Source: CAYTPE01 sp964439885 (lineage in GTDB: Bacteria > Patescibacteriota > Patescibacteriia > Magasanikbacterales > GWA2-37-8). From it: DNA of 12,283 nucleotides. This document shows, piece after piece, positions 1-8,200 of the stretch (positions within the stretch are counted from its first letter, which is position 1; each line of letters opens with the position of its first letter). The position numbers were made by a program, and so were the translations under genes. A model generated the notes under the pieces. That model made no database searches. It was given only the letters and a program-made list of their open reading frames with translations, and was not told the DNA's origin. The DNA is taken from contig CAYTPE010000033.1 in NCBI GenBank assembly GCA_964439885.1, positions 1-12,283 on the forward strand, given 5' to 3'.

Positions 1-652
1 TCATGGTAGTCCCATTAATCAATGCTAAACCCTCTTTGGCTGCCAATTCAAGCGGTTTAAGACCGGTGACTTTAAAAGCATGCTTGGTTAACATTCGTTT
101 GCCGTTGTATACTACTTCCCCCTCACCCATTATAGATAGCGCAATATGAGCGGAGGGAGTTAAATCGCCACTGGCGCCAACTGATCCCCACTGCGGCACA
201 CAAGGGTGTATGCCCAAATTTAAAAAATTCTTAAGCATTTCGGCAATTTCAAAACGTACCGCCGAGTATCCTTTAGCAAACGCGTTGAGGCGCAGCAACA
301 TCGCGGCGCGTGTTTCTTCTATCGAAAAAATCGGACCAACATTGGCGCTGTGACTACGAATTAAATTACGTTGCAAATCCTTTTGATATTTAGTAGGGAT
401 GAGGGTGGAAACCATGGGGCCAAACCCAGTGGTAATTCCATATACCACCTTTTCATCAGCGATCCATTCATCGAGCATTTTTCGAGATTTCGCCATTTTG
501 ACTCGAGCATCTTTGGCAATATCCACCACCGCATAGTGGCGTGCGACTGCCGCCACATCACTGACTTGAAGATGTTCACCGTCAACAATTATTTTTTTGG
601 AAACGATGGTCGTTTTAGTTGTGCTGCGCTTAGGTGTAACTGCTGTTTTCAT
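1..652 (-). CDS. MIO-type aromatic amino acid ammonia-lyase or 2,3-aminomutase (HAL/PAL/TAL superfamily), 3' part missing
   Basis: The open frame starts at ATG 652 and runs off the left edge after 217 codons; full-length members have about 500-550 residues. These enzymes use a 4-methylideneimidazol-5-one (MIO) group, formed from an Ala-Ser-Gly triad, to remove or shift the alpha-amino group of His, Phe or Tyr. Visible are the catalytic tyrosine motif YGITTGFG (residues 71-78), RSHS (99-102), the MIO triad A160-S161-G162 within GSVGASGDLTPSAH, and ALINGTT near the edge. The Ser100-His101 pair sits where histidine lyases and tyrosine aminomutases carry Ser-His. From memory, RSHSA plus AKGYSAVR looks closer to the tyrosine lyase/aminomutase branch than to housekeeping HutH. 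The first 20 residues are a Lys/Thr-rich extension. The start lies one base after the stop of the ThiF-like gene, so translational coupling is likely. Family is clear; substrate is not decided. Confidence 0.9.
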   Translation of the reverse strand, partial: MKTAVTPKRSTTKTTIVSKKIIVDGEHLQVSDVAAVARHYAVVDIAKDARVKMAKSRKMLDEWIADEKVVYGITTGFGPMVSTLIPTKYQKDLQRNLIRSHSANVGPIFSIEETRAAMLLRLNAFAKGYSAVRFEIAEMLKNFLNLGIHPCVPQWGSVGASGDLTPSAHIALSIMGEGEVVYNGKRMLTKHAFKVTGLKPLELAAKEGLALINGTTM

Positions 653-653
653 A

Positions 654-1733
654 TTACTTAAAGTAGGTAAGAAGAGCTTTCCTTCTTGTGTGATTTTTTT
701 TCTCCACGTTAAAGAAAGAATCTAAATTAATAATATACGTTCCTGATTGGAGTGAAACCCCGGTTGTCAGTGCTCGAACACAGTAGGCTCCAAGCACCCC
801 CGATAACACCGCCGCTCCACCGAGCTGCGGCCATGAATAGAGCGTACTTCCCACAGCCAGCACCGACTCAAGCATTCGGTTGGGGATATGCTCTGCACCA
901 ATATATTTGGTTATGGCAATTGCTTTTTGTTGTATGGTTAACTGAGCAGGATCTAATTTGGCAAGTGGAGCAAGCCTTTTTCGAAAACGAGCAAATGTAA
1001 ACTCGCGATCATAGCGTTCTACTTCCACAATCGCGCCGTCGGCATTGTCCGCAACGCTCACAACCGGAACTTTCAGCCGCGCCGCAATTGTGCGTAACAA
1101 AACTTTCACACCAAGGTTGTCGACTTCTTCTACCAAAACTGCGATCTTTTTATTATTAACATAAAAAAAACTTTCTGCATTTTTTTCAGTTATACCATCG
1201 GAAAATGTGTGTATTCGAGCAAACGGATTAAGCTCGTAGAGCGCTTCGGCCAACACTTCTGTTTTTTTATGACCGACTGTCTGTATACCGGCCAAAATAC
1301 GATTCAAATTGGTGCTGCCAATCACATCGGCATCAGCCACATTCATATTTTTTGCCCCGCCCTGCAGTGTACACAGACGGGCGATGTTACTCCCCACACT
1401 TAAACCAGCGACTGCGATAGGACGAGCATAGAACTGTTGCTGTTCGGAGCTGGTAATGAGATTTTTATTCCGTGCCGTTTGCAATTCAAAAAAATACTTT
1501 TCCGGCAATGTTTTAATTGCAGTATAGCGCCACGGCAAAACACAGTATTGCGCGCTGGTGTGTAGCTTTTTGGCTAAAGCCTTTTTCTGTATGGCGAGCT
1601 TATTGGGCTGTTCACGCAATGCCGGAAATCTAACCTCGGCCAGTTCTTCGATTTGATTGGGAGTAATATCGTGAATATGATATTTTCTCCCCCGTGGTAA
1701 TTTTTTACTAAAAATAGGAGTCACAACTGTCAT
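654..1733 (-). CDS. ThiF/E1-like adenylyltransferase, stand-alone form
   Basis: This is a 359-residue protein of the ThiF/MoeB/E1 superfamily, which binds ATP in a Rossmann-type fold and adenylates a carboxylate. Visible are the nucleotide-binding loop GLSVGSN (110-116), D134-A-D136 followed by STNLNR (140-145), Lys156/Lys157, and a VEEVDNL segment (201-207) before a helix and a VPVVSV strand. A roughly 100-residue N-terminal region containing VLPWRYTAIKTLPE precedes the fold. Region order recalls the ThiF half of ThiF-nitroreductase fusions such as mycobacterial MoeY (from memory), but no nitroreductase domain is present. The only cysteines are 64, 121 and 318, so the paired Cys-x-x-Cys zinc site of MoeB/ThiF is absent and no thioester cysteine is evident in the usual place. 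It heads a two-gene operon with the MIO enzyme. No SD sequence precedes ATG 1733. Substrate is unknown. Confidence 0.85.
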   Translation of the reverse strand: MTVVTPIFSKKLPRGRKYHIHDITPNQIEELAEVRFPALREQPNKLAIQKKALAKKLHTSAQYCVLPWRYTAIKTLPEKYFFELQTARNKNLITSSEQQQFYARPIAVAGLSVGSNIARLCTLQGGAKNMNVADADVIGSTNLNRILAGIQTVGHKKTEVLAEALYELNPFARIHTFSDGITEKNAESFFYVNNKKIAVLVEEVDNLGVKVLLRTIAARLKVPVVSVADNADGAIVEVERYDREFTFARFRKRLAPLAKLDPAQLTIQQKAIAITKYIGAEHIPNRMLESVLAVGSTLYSWPQLGGAAVLSGVLGAYCVRALTTGVSLQSGTYIINLDSFFNVEKKNHTRRKALLTYFK

Positions 1734-1759
1734 GCTAACACTAAAAATGGGGCAACCCG

Positions 1760-1770
1760 ATTATATTGTA
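1760..1770 (-). promoter_or_regulatory. Extended -10 promoter for the thiF-like/MIO-enzyme operon
   Basis: On the minus strand TACAAT (1770-1765) is preceded by TG plus one base, giving an extended -10, and runs directly into TATAAT (1765-1760). No good -35 box lies 17 bases upstream, which is tolerated for extended -10 promoters. Initiation near 1757 would leave a leader of about 24 nt without an SD sequence. It lies between the argS terminator and the thiF-like start, as expected for a new transcription unit. Assigned by eye. Confidence 0.55.
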
Positions 1771-1812
1771 CCACAATTTTACGTTTTAAACCACATATAA
1801 AGCCTCTGCGAT

Positions 1813-1844
1813 AAAAAAATCAACCTTTTCTGGAGGTTGATTTT
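1813..1844 (-). terminator. Rho-independent terminator after argS
   Basis: A perfect 11-bp stem pairs 1816-1826 with 1834-1844 around a 7-nt loop. On the minus strand it is followed by a run of T residues (A on the plus strand at 1813-1819). It lies about 55 bases past the argS stop and before the promoter of the next unit. On the plus strand only four T residues follow the stem, so it acts mainly for minus-strand transcripts. Confidence 0.85.
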
Positions 1845-1898
1845 GGACACATGGTTTTATTTTAAAATTATTCTAAGTGAGACGTTTAGTGGACTACT

Positions 1899-3617
1899 TT
1901 ACATCTCCTCCACCGTTTCAATCCCAAGCAACCCAAGCCCTTTCTGCATCACCTGCAAAACATCGGTAATGATAGTGAGGCGGAAATTTTTGGTTATCTC
2001 GTCGGCTTTGAGCACCGGGCATGCTTCGTAAAAAGTAGTAAACTTCTGGGCAAGCTCAAATAAATATTTGGCAATTTTCGATGGGTCATAGGCCTCTACC
2101 GCCGCGAGCGTTACGGACGGAAAATCAGCCAGCTTCAGCAGTAGCGCCTTTTCTTCGGCCACGACGTTTTCGGACACGGGTGTAAAAGGAAAGTTTTCCA
2201 CTTTTCGCAAAATACTTTTGATACGCGCGGCGAGGTAGAGTAAATACGGACCGCTATCCCCTGCCACACTCAACGACTCCTCCACATCGAACGCCACATC
2301 TTGCGACACATTATTTTTGAGCATGCCATATTTAAGTGCCGCGACTGAAACCGTGTTTTGTACTTCGGCGTTATCAATCTTTTTTTCTCGTTCGCTCGTG
2401 GCCATCACAGCGCCCACCCGCTCGCGTACTTCTTCCATGAGCTCATCGCCGGTCACAATATTGCCTTTGCGCGAACTCATTTTTTGGTCACCTTTGAGCT
2501 GTAGAAAACCACCGACCAAATGGAACTCTTTGCCAGCACTCTCGGGCAGTGTGAATTCAAGCGCTTTAAAAAGTACTTTAAAGTATTCGGTCTGCTCTTT
2601 GCCTACCACGTGCACTACCTTATCGGGGTGGTAGTCGGCGAAATGTTTTTCGGCGAGCGCCAGATCTTTGGCTTCGTATGTGGGGAAGCCTTTGCTATTG
2701 ATAAACACGCGATCGTGCAAACCATACTTGCTGCCTTCGAAAATAATGGCACCATCGCCCTGCGCGAAGATGCCTTTTTCCAGCCCGTGTTTCACAATCT
2801 CCACTGCCCGTTTATACATTTCCGATTCGAAGTACAAATGGTCAAAATGACTACCAAGCCTTTTGTATATCGCGTCAAAATAGTCCAAACTCCACTGGCG
2901 TGCTTCCCGGTATACTGCCATGACCTCGGCGTTACTCTGCTCGTATATGATATCGTTATACGCTACCACCTCTTGCTGCGCCGCTTCACCCGATTCAAAA
3001 TAGGTGGCTCCATGCGCATAGGCTCTGCCCAAAAATTCGGCCCGCTCTTTCACGCTGAGATTGCGTGCCGTTTCGAATTGGTCGCGCCAGTCAAAAATTC
3101 CCCACAATGCTTTGGCCACATGCATACCGACGTCTCCCTGATAGTTGACGCGTGCCACCGTGTACCCAGCATTTTCGAATACACGCACCACGCTTTCGCC
3201 GGTGATGAGATTCTTGAGATGCCCTAAATGAAAAGCTTTGAGCGGATTGGGGCAGCCAAATTCGATGACATATTTTTTCCCCGCCCCAACAGTATGCGAA
3301 CCAAAGTCTGCCACCTGCTTCTGAATATCTTCCAAAATAAGTCGAGCAATTTCTTTCCCGTTCAAAAAAAAGTTCACATAGGGCCCAAACGCTTTCACTT
3401 CGTCAACGACCTTCAGTTTTAAATCTTCAATTTTCAATTTCGCCACAATTTCGTTTGCAACCTCATTCGGCTTCTTCCCCTGCTCCTTGGCAAGCGCGAA
3501 ACATGCAAACGCGTAATCGCCCATCTCCGGCTTGGGAGGTGTGGCAAATTCAATCGCACCAGACACTCCGGCCTGGCGCAGAATAGATTCAAGAGTAGTT
3601 TGGATTGCGGTTATCAT
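1899..3617 (-). CDS. argS: Arginyl-tRNA synthetase
   Basis: This class I aminoacyl-tRNA synthetase charges tRNA-Arg with arginine in the cytoplasm. The 572-residue product shows, in order, an N-terminal Add-1-like domain (about 1-95), the class I HIGH signature as FHLGHLKN (129-136) after EFGCPNPLKA, the catalytic core, the KMSKS-type loop KMSSRKGN (379-386), and a C-terminal DALR anticodon-binding domain (about 458-572). Length and order are normal. The frame extends two codons upstream to a GTG at 3623. I chose ATG 3617 because a promoter -10 box ends at 3624 and would start the transcript at about 3617. No SD sequence is present with either start. The gene stands alone between two terminators. 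Identity is secure. Confidence 0.97.
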   Translation of the reverse strand: MITAIQTTLESILRQAGVSGAIEFATPPKPEMGDYAFACFALAKEQGKKPNEVANEIVAKLKIEDLKLKVVDEVKAFGPYVNFFLNGKEIARLILEDIQKQVADFGSHTVGAGKKYVIEFGCPNPLKAFHLGHLKNLITGESVVRVFENAGYTVARVNYQGDVGMHVAKALWGIFDWRDQFETARNLSVKERAEFLGRAYAHGATYFESGEAAQQEVVAYNDIIYEQSNAEVMAVYREARQWSLDYFDAIYKRLGSHFDHLYFESEMYKRAVEIVKHGLEKGIFAQGDGAIIFEGSKYGLHDRVFINSKGFPTYEAKDLALAEKHFADYHPDKVVHVVGKEQTEYFKVLFKALEFTLPESAGKEFHLVGGFLQLKGDQKMSSRKGNIVTGDELMEEVRERVGAVMATSEREKKIDNAEVQNTVSVAALKYGMLKNNVSQDVAFDVEESLSVAGDSGPYLLYLAARIKSILRKVENFPFTPVSENVVAEEKALLLKLADFPSVTLAAVEAYDPSKIAKYLFELAQKFTTFYEACPVLKADEITKNFRLTIITDVLQVMQKGLGLLGIETVEEM

Positions 3618-3623
3618 ACCCAC

Positions 3624-3652
3624 AGTCTACCGTACCGCTCCGGAAAAATCAA
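3624..3652 (-). promoter_or_regulatory. argS promoter positioned for a leaderless transcript
   Basis: On the minus strand TTGATT (3652-3647) and TAGACT (3629-3624) are separated by exactly 17 bases, each matching the sigma-70 consensus at 4 of 6 positions. Six bases separate the -10 box from ATG 3617, so initiation at the usual distance falls on or next to the start codon. The promoter begins about 17 bases after the preceding terminator. Confidence 0.55.
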
Positions 3653-3668
3653 TGCTCGCGCGGCGTAC

Positions 3669-3695
3669 AAAAAAACGACCGGTGAAGGTCGTTTT
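3669..3695 (-). terminator. Rho-independent terminator after the Asp/Tyr-tailed membrane protein gene
   Basis: A perfect 9-bp stem pairs 3672-3680 with 3687-3695 around a 6-nt loop. On the minus strand it ends in seven T residues (A at 3669-3675 on the plus strand). It begins about 10 bases past the stop codon at 3705. It closes the unit containing the two paralogous membrane proteins. Confidence 0.85.
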
Positions 3696-3704
3696 AAGTG
3701 CGTA

Positions 3705-4499
3705 TTAACGAACGCTCGGAATCTTGACCGGAGTAGTTTGTGGCTCAGACGGATACTTCATCCGAGTATTATCATAGTCATCATAATCCGAAGAAGTGTC
3801 ATTACTATCACTATCGTAATAGTTGTCGTCGGAATAATTATAATGATCACTGCCATAAATACCATCATCACCATAATCATCATATCCGCTATCCACGCCA
3901 AAGCTACGACCAACACTAGCCATCGTGGCAAATACCAGACCCTCCATGAGTACAATTATCGCCACATAGCCAAGCATCACCATACCCATGCGATTCCACC
4001 CCCACTGGCTGGCTTTGAACTGTTCGGGGCTGACCCATTTGCGTTTTTGCCAAGCCCATTCGTTGCCGCGCAAACCCATCACGATCCACCACACGAAGTT
4101 GAGGATGGGGACAAAGCTAAGCAACGAAATCCATACACCGTGGTACACACCCCAGATGACTCCCAAAAATGCTGCGCCCCAATTCCAACCTTTGATTTCG
4201 GCTGGAACTTCGCCTCCGGCCACACCGGAACGTGGGTCAAACGTAACGCCCGGAGCCGGCTCTTTCACAAAGAGCAACACCGCTCCGACACCCGCCAAGC
4301 AGATAAAAACGAAAAACGAAAACATGGTAAGACCCATCATGACAACCGAAGCAAAGACACTCTCTTTAAAAGCAAACGACACGATAGCAAGGAGCGCGGT
4401 AACAGCGAGCGGCGTAAAGATGAGCCACAACCCTGTCCGCGTATTTTTCGTTGATGGCACGTAGATCGGCTGATACGCACCTGATGTTTCATTGGCCAT
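3705..4499 (-). CDS. Integral membrane protein with W-N-W-G-A cassette and Asp/Tyr-rich C-terminal tail
   Basis: This 264-residue product has hydrophobic segments at about 23-43, 53-77, 108-142 and 172-193. Between them lies a conserved cassette (about 97-168) with KGWNWGAA, PILNFVWWIVMG and GNEWAW. The cassette is shared with the next gene upstream. I have seen similar text in small membrane proteins of unassigned function (DUF2628-like or annotated only as membrane protein). Residues 203-244 form a low-complexity tail with 15 Asp and 9 Tyr in 42 positions, followed by a Pro/Thr/Lys end; the paralogue lacks it. I use ATG 4499 instead of a TTG five codons upstream because MANETSG matches the N-terminus of the paralogue. 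No SD sequence is seen. Function is unknown; the tail could bind cations or partners. Confidence 0.8.
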   Translation of the reverse strand: MANETSGAYQPIYVPSTKNTRTGLWLIFTPLAVTALLAIVSFAFKESVFASVVMMGLTMFSFFVFICLAGVGAVLLFVKEPAPGVTFDPRSGVAGGEVPAEIKGWNWGAAFLGVIWGVYHGVWISLLSFVPILNFVWWIVMGLRGNEWAWQKRKWVSPEQFKASQWGWNRMGMVMLGYVAIIVLMEGLVFATMASVGRSFGVDSGYDDYGDDGIYGSDHYNYSDDNYYDSDSNDTSSDYDDYDNTRMKYPSEPQTTPVKIPSVR

Positions 4500-4505
4500 A
4501 GTGAT

Positions 4506-4534
4506 ATGGTACAAAAAATTAATATACTAATCTA
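4506..4534 (-). promoter_or_regulatory. Possible promoter directly before ATG 4499
   Basis: On the minus strand TAGATT (4534-4529) and TACCAT (4511-4506) are 17 bases apart, with 6 bases from the -10 box to ATG 4499. This geometry is the same as before argS, but the -35 match is only 3 of 6. The surrounding sequence is very AT-rich, so chance is a real alternative. Confidence 0.3.
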
Positions 4535-4554
4535 CTAACCAAAATTATTTTCCA

Positions 4555-5235
4555 CTATCTGCCGACCTGTCCGGCAAACGAACCAAACCGTGCAAGCATG
4601 ATAAGTATACTCAAGATAAAGAACACAATTCCCCACGGCATCCATTTACGTTGCACGCGTTTGAATTCTTCCACGCTCTCCCATTGCTCTTTACGCCACG
4701 CCCACTCGTTGCCCATTACCCCCATCACTATCCACCACACCCAATTCACAATTGGAATAAGGCCAATAAGACACAGCCATACGCTATGGGAAAGCCCCCA
4801 GACAAGTGGCAAACCAGCCGCGCCCCAATTCCAACCCTTTATTTCGGCTGGAACTTCGGATGCCGCGCCTTTGCCTGAGCGCTGGTCAAACACCGCCCCG
4901 TCAGCAGGTACATGCTTTACAAGATAGGCAATACCAATCGGGATGCCCACCATTATACACACGACATCGATAATGCCGAGCAAACCTACCACTACCCGCA
5001 GAATCCGTGCGATAGTGAGGCCAGCGCTGGCATTTCCGAGCCCTCCGCTCACATCCGAGGCGCTCCCGCCCATCAATTGGGTAATGACGAGGCTCGCCAC
5101 TGCGTATACAGTTAGTAAAACGAATAAACCCGCAAGTGGTAACACGAGCCACAAAACTCCGCGTACGGTATTTTTACGTTTGCGCGCCGCATAGCTCGAG
5201 GCTGGCGTCGCCCCGCTGGGGGTTTGTGTGTCCAT
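4555..5235 (-). CDS. Integral membrane protein with W-N-W-G-A cassette, paralogue of the 3705-4499 product
   Basis: This 226-residue product has hydrophobic segments at about 27-53, 73-105, 138-172 and 200-215. A 14-residue run, EVPAEIKGWNWGAA, is identical to its neighbour, followed by WG-x2-H, PIVNWVWWIVMG, GNEWAW and a W-x-S-x-EEFK-x2-Q segment before the last helix. It has a 20-residue loop rich in Gly and Ser (about 56-72) and no acidic tail. ATG 5235 is preferred over an in-frame ATG at 5271 because MDTQTPSG aligns with the start of the paralogue and the extra 12 residues have no counterpart. The pair looks like a tandem duplication. The gene starts 54 bases after the multidomain exported protein with no terminator between, so they may be co-transcribed. 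Function is unknown. Confidence 0.78.
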   Translation of the reverse strand: MDTQTPSGATPASSYAARKRKNTVRGVLWLVLPLAGLFVLLTVYAVASLVITQLMGGSASDVSGGLGNASAGLTIARILRVVVGLLGIIDVVCIMVGIPIGIAYLVKHVPADGAVFDQRSGKGAASEVPAEIKGWNWGAAGLPLVWGLSHSVWLCLIGLIPIVNWVWWIVMGVMGNEWAWRKEQWESVEEFKRVQRKWMPWGIVFFILSILIMLARFGSFAGQVGR

Positions 5236-5289
5236 AGAAAAAATTAAGAATATACCCTCAGCGTAGCTCATCTATGAAAAAAAGGCAAG

Positions 5290-8200
5290 TTATGGAGCGA
5301 TAAATTGAGCGAACCAGCTTTGCGGTTCGGTGAAGCGGTCAACGTGAGAAAATGAAGAACTTGATATATTGGTTGCGGTCACGGGTGGGGCTGGTGTGGC
5401 ACCAGCATAGAGGCCGTAATTTACATTCGAGAACAAGGTGTCTCCCATCGTGAGTGTACCGCTAGTCATTTTAATACCAATAGTTTGAAATGCTTGCGGT
5501 GTACTGTATCCAATAAGAGAATTACTCAAGATAAAATTGGAATTTGTTGTCTGTACTGTATTGCCCGGTGAGCGCGGATTTATGAGTGAGCAGTCATCGC
5601 AGGTTACAGTACTATTGTTCGCTATTAACATGCCGTCTTGCGCGCTCGTGCGTGGCTGCACACCATTACCTCCAGTCATCACTACATGATGCAGTGCCGA
5701 AGTAGAATTGGTAAAGACAATACTCCCCCAGTAGGTACCACTCGCATAAGGAGCGAGGATGATTGGGCGATCAGCGGCTCCATTCATCCAGAGACTACCG
5801 CGCACATCCATCCCAGCCATTTTGGTAAAGTAGAAAATAACCCCGGGGTTGACGGTGAGACTCGAAGTCGCTGATATACTCATATTGTCGAGCGCTACAA
5901 TCGAATTTTCGCCTATTGTTGCCGCTTCATTCACTACCACCTGGCTGAGAAAGGGAACGTTGATTGTGTTATCGTGCAAAGACAGCGAGCCGAAGCTTGG
6001 CCATAAACCTTTGACAAAAAGAGGTGTCTGGTTGTCGGTAAAATTACTGATTTCGGTTTGTTGCACCGAAAGTTTACTATCAATCGCTTCGAGGGCACGC
6101 CCACCATTTTTAAAAGTAACATCGTTTATAGTAGTCGACGCAGATTCCACATGCACTGCAACACTGCCATCATCACTGAACGTGCTATGCTGAATAGCAA
6201 GGCGAGCGCCGTCGGCGCGCACTGCCTGCGATACGCTGCCATTATTGAGCACTTTAAAATCTTTGCCTGCATAACGAATTGTTGCGCCTGCAATAGACGT
6301 GTTTGCTCCGGTATGCAGCCATATGCCTTGCCAATCTTTAGCAAGCGGCGTAGATGTTGACCAGGCAGTGCCTACAATGGTATCGAGCAGTGAATCGCCA
6401 AACGAATGATCACGCCCGGATGTAAACACGACGCGTTTATTGCGGTCGCCCTGCACATCCAGACTCCCATATACATCAATTTTTGCGTCTGTATAATAAC
6501 TTTTTATGACCACCCCTGGCTGCACATAGAGAATAGACCCGGTTGGAATTTCATAATATTGCAGAACGTAGGGATTGTTTTCGGTGGTGAGTGTCACTTC
6601 AGGGTCTTCTTGTCGGTAATTGAGGGCAAGAAAACCAACGTTGGGCTGCTTGGGTGAACCATGGAGCTGCCCACCATTATATGACCTGCCAAGTACACGT
6701 ATACCCTTGTTCGTTTGCCAGCTCAATGGATCGCTGCCCGAGTTGAACGGTTTAATTCGCTCCATGGTTCGGTACAGAATAGCATCACCACCAAACCACC
6801 CACGGCTCGCGTCCACCACATCTGCCTTTTCCCCATTTGGCTTCACTAACTCCAATACATCCCCTTTGTCGCTCATTCCGTTGTTCGATGTGTATATCAC
6901 ATCAGCCGGAATATCAGTTACCGCTCCATCACGGCCGCGTTCATAGAGCGCGAAGCTGTGCGCGGGAATTATGGTGGTAGCAATTTTAGCGATGCTTATG
7001 GGTGTGCCGGAAATTTTGATTTGCCAATTTTTAATGTCGATCGGTTGGTCGGTGGTGTTGTATAGTTCAAACCATTCATCGTTTGGATACAGGCTCGACG
7101 TGCCTGCCCACGCTACTTCGTTAAACACAACTTCTCCAGACCAATTAATGAATGTTGCTGTATTCGAAGCAGTGGACCACTCGCTCACATTGCCCGCTTC
7201 GTCTGTGGCTCGGGCGCGAACATAGTACGTCTGACCTCGCTCAGCGCTGATTAAATATATTGTTGATGAACTCTCACGCGCCACCACCATCCAGCTCGAC
7301 GTGGGCGCGGCGCACCCCCACCCGTTGCACGCGGCATACTCCACATCGTACACCACACTCCCGCCGCCCGCATCGGTGCTCTTCACCACAATTTGAAGCG
7401 TGCGTGTCGATGTGCCTATTTCACTGGTGAGTGACACATCGGGCACTGTGGGTGGTGTGGTGTCTGCGGGTGGAGTGGAAGTAGGCACTACCGCCGCGGG
7501 CTCACTGCTAGTGGGTGCGGTTTGTTCGTTGCTCGTGGCGGGCGCAGGCGCTGCGGCTGTTTGCGCGGCAGACGTCTCCACATTGGCAACGACTGTGGTA
7601 CCGCCACCACTGTACCCGGTTAAACCAACGGTTGGCTTCGGTTTCACCTGTTCAGTGCTCGGAGCCGGTTCGCTCTGGCTCTGTGCAGAAGCCGGGGCCG
7701 TATCGGTTTGCTCACCAACAATTTTTTCTCCTAGCACCTCTGCTGGTGCTTTGGATGGTGGTGTGACGACTATTTTTCTGTCACCAGCTTGAGGAAGGGA
7801 CATTTTGACAACTGAATCAGATACTACCATCGGCTGATCATTAACTTCAATAGTAGGTTGTTGTAAACCTAATGATACTTTTACTGTTTTGACAAAAGAT
7901 ATACTAATTGAATCCAGCCATGATGATGCATTATTTGCAAAAATGTTGATTGCTCCCTTCAAAAATCCACTTGTTCCGTCTTGTTTTAAATTGGCGAGCA
8001 GTGAATTCACGCCCGCTTTTTCTTCTGGAATCGCCGGCAAAGGCTCCTCTCCCTCTTTAGTTTTTTTAACTTCGTCAAAATACAACTTCATTGCGCCTGC
8101 TCCGTTAACTATCGCGGCGCGCGACAAACGTGAAAAATATGCGTCGAGAATCTTTTGATCGTTTACTGGATTATCGAGCGTAAATGTTGTCTCCATGCTA

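Noticed and set aside
2520..3227. Open frame of 235 codons on the plus strand
   Set aside because: It lies wholly inside argS in antisense and has no recognisable family; the minus-strand frame has full ArgRS motifs.
3600..4454. Open frame of 284 codons on the plus strand, rich in Ile/Thr/Val
   Set aside because: It is antisense to the Asp/Tyr-tailed membrane protein; the Ile/Val-rich stretch is the reverse reading of the GAT/TAT/GAC-rich tail, and it crosses a terminator and the argS promoter.
5236..5271. Longer N-terminus (12 residues) for the 4555-5235 protein
   Set aside because: The paralogue starts at the position equivalent to ATG 5235, and no ribosome-binding sequence supports the upstream ATG.
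5388..5404. Short hairpin GCTGGTG / CACCAGC with a 3-base loop
   Set aside because: It lies in the coding region for a Gly-Ala-Thr-Pro-Ala-Pro stretch, has no T-run, and is explained by codon composition.
7400..7792. Open frame of 130 codons on the plus strand, Val/Ala/Gly-rich
   Set aside because: It is a shadow of the Pro/Ala/Thr linker of the large exported protein, whose GC-rich repetitive codons avoid stops on the opposite strand.
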